Source: CAJGCS01 sp045589955 (GTDB lineage Bacteria > Bacillota_I > Bacilli_A > ML615J-28 > CAG-313). From it: DNA of 36,018 nt. The position numbers and the translations under genes are program-made. The notes beneath the pieces are model-generated. The model did no database searches, was not told the DNA's origin, and saw nothing but the letters and a program-made list of their open reading frames with translations. This document shows, one piece after another, positions 32,109 through 36,018 of the stretch (position 1 is its first letter; the number at the start of each line of letters is the position of its first letter). The stretch is taken from the NCBI GenBank assembly GCA_045589955.1, contig JAZNQD010000003.1, positions 1-36,018 of the forward strand, read 5' to 3'.

Positions 32109-34733
32109 TTATTTTCTAGGGTTTTTGATATTAGCATGTGCTGCAGCTAAACGTGCAATTGGAACACGGTAAGGAGAGCATGATACATAATCTAAACCAA
32201 TTTTATGACAGAATTCGATTGATTCAGGGTCACCACCATGTTCACCACAAATACCTAAATGTAAGTCTGGACGAACTGAACGACCTTTTTGTGCAGCAAT
32301 TTGCATTAATTGACCAACACCATTTTGGTCTACGTGAGCAAATGGATCACTTTCGAATACTTTCTTAGTATAGTATTCTTCTAAGAATTTACCAGCGTCA
32401 TCACGGCTGAAACCGAATGTCATTTGAGTTAAGTCATTAGTACCGAAACTGAAGAATTCAGCAACTTCTGCGATTTGATCAGCAGTTAAGGCAGCTCTTG
32501 GAACTTCAATCATAGTACCAACTTTATATTGTAATTCAGTATTATTTTCTTTTAATACTTCTTCAACTGTTCTAACAACTACGTCACGAACAAATTTTAA
32601 TTCTTTGATTTCACCAACAAGTGGAATCATGATTTCAGGTACAACATTTAAACCTTCTTTATTAGCTTGGATTGCAGCTTCAATTACAGCTCTTGTTTGC
32701 ATTTCAGCAATTTCAGGATAAGTAACTGCTAAACGGCATCCACGGTGACCAAGCATTGGGTTGAATTCATGTAATCCTTCAACTGTAGCTTTTAATTTAT
32801 CAAATGAAATACCCATTTCTTTTGCAAGAACTTCGATTTCTTCATCTGTATGAGGTAAGAATTCATGTAGAGGAGGGTCTAAGTAACGTACAGTAACGCT
32901 TCTTCCATCCATTGCTCTATAAATGCCTAAGAAGTCTCCTCTTTGCATTGGTAATAATTTAGCTAAAGCTTTTCTTCTGTCTGCTTCATTGTCAGCAACG
33001 ATCATTTCACGTACAGCCATGATTCTATCAGCTTCGAAGAACATATGTTCAGTACGGCAAAGACCAACACCTTCAGCACCGAATGATACTGCAACTTTAG
33101 CATCTCTTGGGTTATCAGCATTTGTTCTAACTTTTAATGCACGATATTTATCAGCCCATTCCATAAGTGTTGCGAAATCGCCTGATACTGTAGCATCAAC
33201 TGTAGCAATTGCTTCACCGTAAACATAACCAGTGTTACCGTCAATTGAAATCCAATCTAATTCATTATAACGAACGCCATTAACTTCGAAGTATTTTTCT
33301 TCTTCATTAACACGAACTTCACCTGCACCAGATACACAGCAAGTACCCATACCACGAGCTACTACTGCAGCATGTGATGTCATACCACCACGTGCAGTTA
33401 AGATACCTTCTGAAGCGATCATACCTTCGATATCTTCTGGAGATGTTTCAAGACGAACTAAAACAACTTTTAAGCCTTCAGCTTTACATTCTTTAGCTCT
33501 TTCAGCTGTAAATACAACTTGACCACAAGCAGCACCTGGAGAAGCATTTAAACCTTTAGTAATTGGTTTAGCTTGCTTTAATGCTTGTTGATCGAAACCT
33601 TTATGTAATAATGCGTCTAAAGATTTAGGTTCAACCATTAATACTGCTTCTTGTTCAGTAATTAAGCCTTCTTTAACCATATCGATGGCGATTTTTAAAG
33701 CAGCTTGTGCAGTTCTTTTACCATTACGAGTTTGTAACATGTATAATTTACCTTTTTCAATAGTAAATTCCATGTCTTGCATATCATGGTAATGTTTTTC
33801 TAATTTTAAAGCAACATCTTTGAATTGTTCATAAAGAGCTTTATTATCTTCTTCTAAATGAGCAATAGGGAATGGAGTTCTGATACCAGCAACAACGTCT
33901 TCACCTTGAGCATTGAATAAGTATTCACCATAAAGAACATTTTCACCATTTGCAGGGTTTCTAGAGAAAGCAACACCTGTACCAGAATCATCACCCATGT
34001 TACCGAATACCATTGTTTGAACGTTTACAGCAGTTCCCCAAGAATAAGGAATACCATTTAAACGACGATATACGTTAGCACGTGGGTTATCCCAAGATCT
34101 AAATACTGCTTTAACAGCTTCTAATAATTGTTCTTTTGGATCTTGAGGGAAAGGTTCACCTTTTAATTCAGCATAACGAACTTTAAATTTAGCAACTAAT
34201 TCTTTTAAATCATTAGCGTCTAATTCAGTGTCAAGTTCAACACCTTTTTCAGCTTTACGTTCTTCTAATAATGCTTCAAAATTATCTTTGCTGATTTCCA
34301 TAACTACGTCAGCAAACATTTGGATAAAACGACGATAAGAGTCATACGCAAAACGAGGGTTACCAGTTAATGTAGCTAAACCTTCTACTGCAATATCATT
34401 TAAACCTAAGTTTAAGATTGTATCCATCATACCAGGCATTGATGCACGAGCACCACTACGTACAGATACTAATAATGGATTTGCGTTATCGCCAAATTTT
34501 TTGTTGTTAATTTTTTCAACTTCGTGAAGTGCAGCATAAATTTGTTCAACTACTTCATCAGCTAATACACGACCATCATCGTAATATTTAGTACATGCTT
34601 CAGTAGTAACAGTGAAACCTTGAGGAACAGGTAAACCAATATTAGTCATTTCGGCTAAGTTAGCACCTTTACCACCAAGAAGTTCACGCATTGTAGCATT
34701 ACCTTCACTGAATAAATATACATATTTACTCAT
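32109..34733 (-). CDS. ppdK: Pyruvate, phosphate dikinase
   Basis: 874 residues, normal for the bacterial enzyme. Interconverts pyruvate + ATP + Pi and phosphoenolpyruvate + AMP + PPi; in anaerobes it often runs as a PPi-linked glycolytic step. The N-terminal ATP-grasp domain starts with LLGGKGANLAEM; the swivelling phosphohistidine domain has GGMTSHAAVVARG with the catalytic His; the C-terminal PEP barrel ends with LGICGEHGGDP, where C829 is the catalytic acid. AAGGAG precedes the ATG, and a strong promoter lies at 34776-34804. Codon use is the most biased of the window, suggesting high expression. No regulatory protein gene adjoins it. Confidence 0.97.
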   Translation of the reverse strand: MSKYVYLFSEGNATMRELLGGKGANLAEMTNIGLPVPQGFTVTTEACTKYYDDGRVLADEVVEQIYAALHEVEKINNKKFGDNANPLLVSVRSGARASMPGMMDTILNLGLNDIAVEGLATLTGNPRFAYDSYRRFIQMFADVVMEISKDNFEALLEERKAEKGVELDTELDANDLKELVAKFKVRYAELKGEPFPQDPKEQLLEAVKAVFRSWDNPRANVYRRLNGIPYSWGTAVNVQTMVFGNMGDDSGTGVAFSRNPANGENVLYGEYLFNAQGEDVVAGIRTPFPIAHLEEDNKALYEQFKDVALKLEKHYHDMQDMEFTIEKGKLYMLQTRNGKRTAQAALKIAIDMVKEGLITEQEAVLMVEPKSLDALLHKGFDQQALKQAKPITKGLNASPGAACGQVVFTAERAKECKAEGLKVVLVRLETSPEDIEGMIASEGILTARGGMTSHAAVVARGMGTCCVSGAGEVRVNEEEKYFEVNGVRYNELDWISIDGNTGYVYGEAIATVDATVSGDFATLMEWADKYRALKVRTNADNPRDAKVAVSFGAEGVGLCRTEHMFFEADRIMAVREMIVADNEADRRKALAKLLPMQRGDFLGIYRAMDGRSVTVRYLDPPLHEFLPHTDEEIEVLAKEMGISFDKLKATVEGLHEFNPMLGHRGCRLAVTYPEIAEMQTRAVIEAAIQANKEGLNVVPEIMIPLVGEIKELKFVRDVVVRTVEEVLKENNTELQYKVGTMIEVPRAALTADQIAEVAEFFSFGTNDLTQMTFGFSRDDAGKFLEEYYTKKVFESDPFAHVDQNGVGQLMQIAAQKGRSVRPDLHLGICGEHGGDPESIEFCHKIGLDYVSCSPYRVPIARLAAAHANIKNPRK

Positions 34734-34775
34734 TCTAATTATCTCCTTTTTTAATATTTGTTTAACACGGCATAA

Positions 34776-34804
34776 ATTATATCATTTTTAAGAACAAAAT
34801 GCAA
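34776..34804 (-). promoter_or_regulatory. ppdK promoter
   Basis: Minus strand -35 TTGCAT (34799-34804) and -10 TATAAT (34776-34781), spacing 17. Leader about 35 nt. Confidence 0.75.
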
Positions 34805-34821
34805 GAAAAATGTTAAGTAGA

Positions 34822-34847
34822 AAAAAAACAAGGTTTCCCTTGTTTTT
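34822..34847 (-). terminator. Terminator after the leucine-rich-repeat gene
   Basis: Stem AAAACAAGG / CCTTGTTTT with a GAAA-type loop, then TTTTTTTT on the minus strand; it overlaps the stop codon. Confidence 0.8.
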
Positions 34848-35940
34848 ACTTTGCATTTTTATTATCGTAAACAATTTTTTCGCCTTCGATTATTCCTTTT
34901 ACATTATTTAGGAAAATAAAAGCTTTAGTATATTGTCCACTAAGGCCATTGATACCAATATTTTTTACATAATTAAGATCTTGGAAGTTATCAATCATAC
35001 TTGTATTTTCAACAGGAATATAAAAATAAATATTAGATACTTCTCCTTGTTGTGTTTCACTGTTAACTTTTTGTGATGTAATACCTGAAAAAGCACCAAT
35101 TAAAGTAGGAGTTTCACCTAAAATTGTAATTTGGCGAAGTTTTTTACAATTAGTAAAGCAACCATCTTCAACAATAGTTAAACTCTTTGGTAGTGTAATC
35201 GCACTTAAGTTCTCACAATCATAAAAGCCATCTTTACCAAGAGAAATAAGATTGTCATTTAACTCTACATTTTGTAGATTTACACAATTGTAGAAAGCCA
35301 TATATCCGACTGTTTTAATATTTTTTCCAAACTTAATACTTTCTAAGCTATCACATAAATAAAATGAATACTCGGCAATATATTCTACTTGATCAGGAAT
35401 AACAAATTCAATATATCCTAAACCAAAATCCTTAGCATTAGGATAACGTAATAATGTTTTCTCGTCTTTTGTATAGAGAACTCCATCAATGCTAGTAAAA
35501 TACTGATTTTCAGGATCAACAGTGAAGCGACTTACACCAGTAGCTTGCAAGAAAGGTTGACGATAAGGTGCAATATCATTTCCTGTAAAAACACCAATAT
35601 ACTTAATATATTTTGAGATAACAATTTCACTAATAAATTGATAATCAGAAAAGCTATTTTCTTCATCAATAATTTTCGTTACCGGAATATTGTCAATTTT
35701 TTCCGGAATTTTTAAAGAACTCTTTTTTATATCTTTTAAACCAATGATATAATATTCATTTGTTTTTTTATCAAAATGCAAATGGTATGTCTCACTATAT
35801 TTTAAATATTCTGGACTATATTGAACACGTTTTTTTGATTTATACGGTTCAATAACGAAGAAAGCAATTATTGCTCCTACAAGTAAGAGTACAAGTACAC
35901 CTAAAGATACACTAAAACCAATGATTTTCTTCTTGTTCAT
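34846..35940 (-). CDS. Membrane-anchored BspA-type leucine-rich-repeat protein
   Basis: 364 residues. A short basic N-terminus and one hydrophobic helix (about 7-29) act as a membrane anchor or uncleaved signal. The body has LRR_5 (BspA/TpLRR) repeats, seen as recurring IxxVxLPxxLxxIgxxaFyxCxxL-like units between about 75 and 275, for example in VEYIAEYSFYLCDSLESI and KTVGYMAFYNCVNLQNV. Such proteins are surface-exposed, and several bind host or extracellular matrix proteins. No cell-wall sorting signal is present. GAGGTG precedes the ATG, with a possible promoter at 35958-35986. Confidence 0.85.
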   Translation of the reverse strand: MNKKKIIGFSVSLGVLVLLLVGAIIAFFVIEPYKSKKRVQYSPEYLKYSETYHLHFDKKTNEYYIIGLKDIKKSSLKIPEKIDNIPVTKIIDEENSFSDYQFISEIVISKYIKYIGVFTGNDIAPYRQPFLQATGVSRFTVDPENQYFTSIDGVLYTKDEKTLLRYPNAKDFGLGYIEFVIPDQVEYIAEYSFYLCDSLESIKFGKNIKTVGYMAFYNCVNLQNVELNDNLISLGKDGFYDCENLSAITLPKSLTIVEDGCFTNCKKLRQITILGETPTLIGAFSGITSQKVNSETQQGEVSNIYFYIPVENTSMIDNFQDLNYVKNIGINGLSGQYTKAFIFLNNVKGIIEGEKIVYDNKNAK

Positions 35941-35957
35941 ATTAACACCTCATTAGT

Positions 35958-35986
35958 ATTATATAATAAACAAGCTAATTTATAAA
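35958..35986 (-). promoter_or_regulatory. Possible promoter of the leucine-rich-repeat gene
   Basis: Minus strand -10 TATAAT (35958-35963) with a weak -35 TTTATA (35981-35986) at 17 nt. The -10 is good; the -35 matches only four of six. Confidence 0.45.
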
Positions 35987-36018
35987 ATATTTTACATTAT
36001 TTTAGTAATTCCATAATA

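Noticed and set aside
1..36018. tRNA, rRNA or tmRNA genes
   Set aside because: No acceptor-stem and T-loop pattern (GGTTCGAATCC-like) with a matching cloverleaf was seen on either strand. The GTTCGAA strings found belong to the dispersed motif.
1..36018. Recoding of TGA as tryptophan, as in Mycoplasma relatives
   Set aside because: Trp is encoded by TGG in the conserved proteins, and several genes end with TGA at the expected length, for example xerD and the membrane protein before it.

Overview
This is AT-rich DNA read with the standard code: TGA works only as a stop, and Trp is TGG throughout. The gene set points to an anaerobic, low-GC Bacillota of the class Bacilli, possibly an Erysipelotrichia- or RF39-like gut lineage. 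The evidence is the order rplU-prp-rpmA-obg with a propeptide on L27, the order dacB-spmA-spmB-rluB and xerD-deoB as in Bacillus, lepA-hemW, mutS-mutL-miaA, anaerobic ribonucleotide reductase with its activase, and pyruvate phosphate dikinase. The lineage is inferred from gene content only.

Layout. Positions 1-141 are the right end of an IS3-family insertion sequence that stops about 20 bases from copA. Positions 162-3163 (minus) hold a small membrane-anchored protein and a copper ATPase with heavy-metal domains at both ends. Positions 3276-9929 (plus) hold two unknown proteins, lepA, hemW, a membrane protein, xerD and deoB. Positions 9930-11289 have no gene. They contain a tandem array of degenerate ~192-bp units and a clear Firmicutes-type dif site at 10961-10988. 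Positions 11290-27633 (minus) carry a PHP phosphatase, a degenerate Fic protein, a PAP2 phosphatase, rluB, spmB, spmA, dacB, miaA, mutL, mutS, a CNNM/CorC protein, an ECF S component, obg, rpmA, prp and rplU. Positions 27943-31223 (plus) carry nrdD fused to a redoxin domain, then a thioredoxin-reductase-like flavoprotein. Positions 31250-35940 (minus) carry the NrdD activase, ppdK and a leucine-rich-repeat protein.

How it fits together. Genes left of dif mostly read rightwards and genes right of it mostly read leftwards, as expected where the two replication arms meet. The window therefore probably spans the replication terminus, and xerD lies about 2.2 kb from the site its product should recombine. 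The nrdD fusion, its flavoprotein neighbour and the convergent activase form a compact anaerobic dNTP module with a built-in reductant.

The least explained signal is a 16-bp DNA motif, CTGTGAGCGTTYGAAA. It occurs in eight good copies, all between 10.2 and 32.1 kb. Some are inside genes in different reading frames, some are between genes, and one sits in each of three units of the tandem array beside dif. I do not recognise it as a described element.
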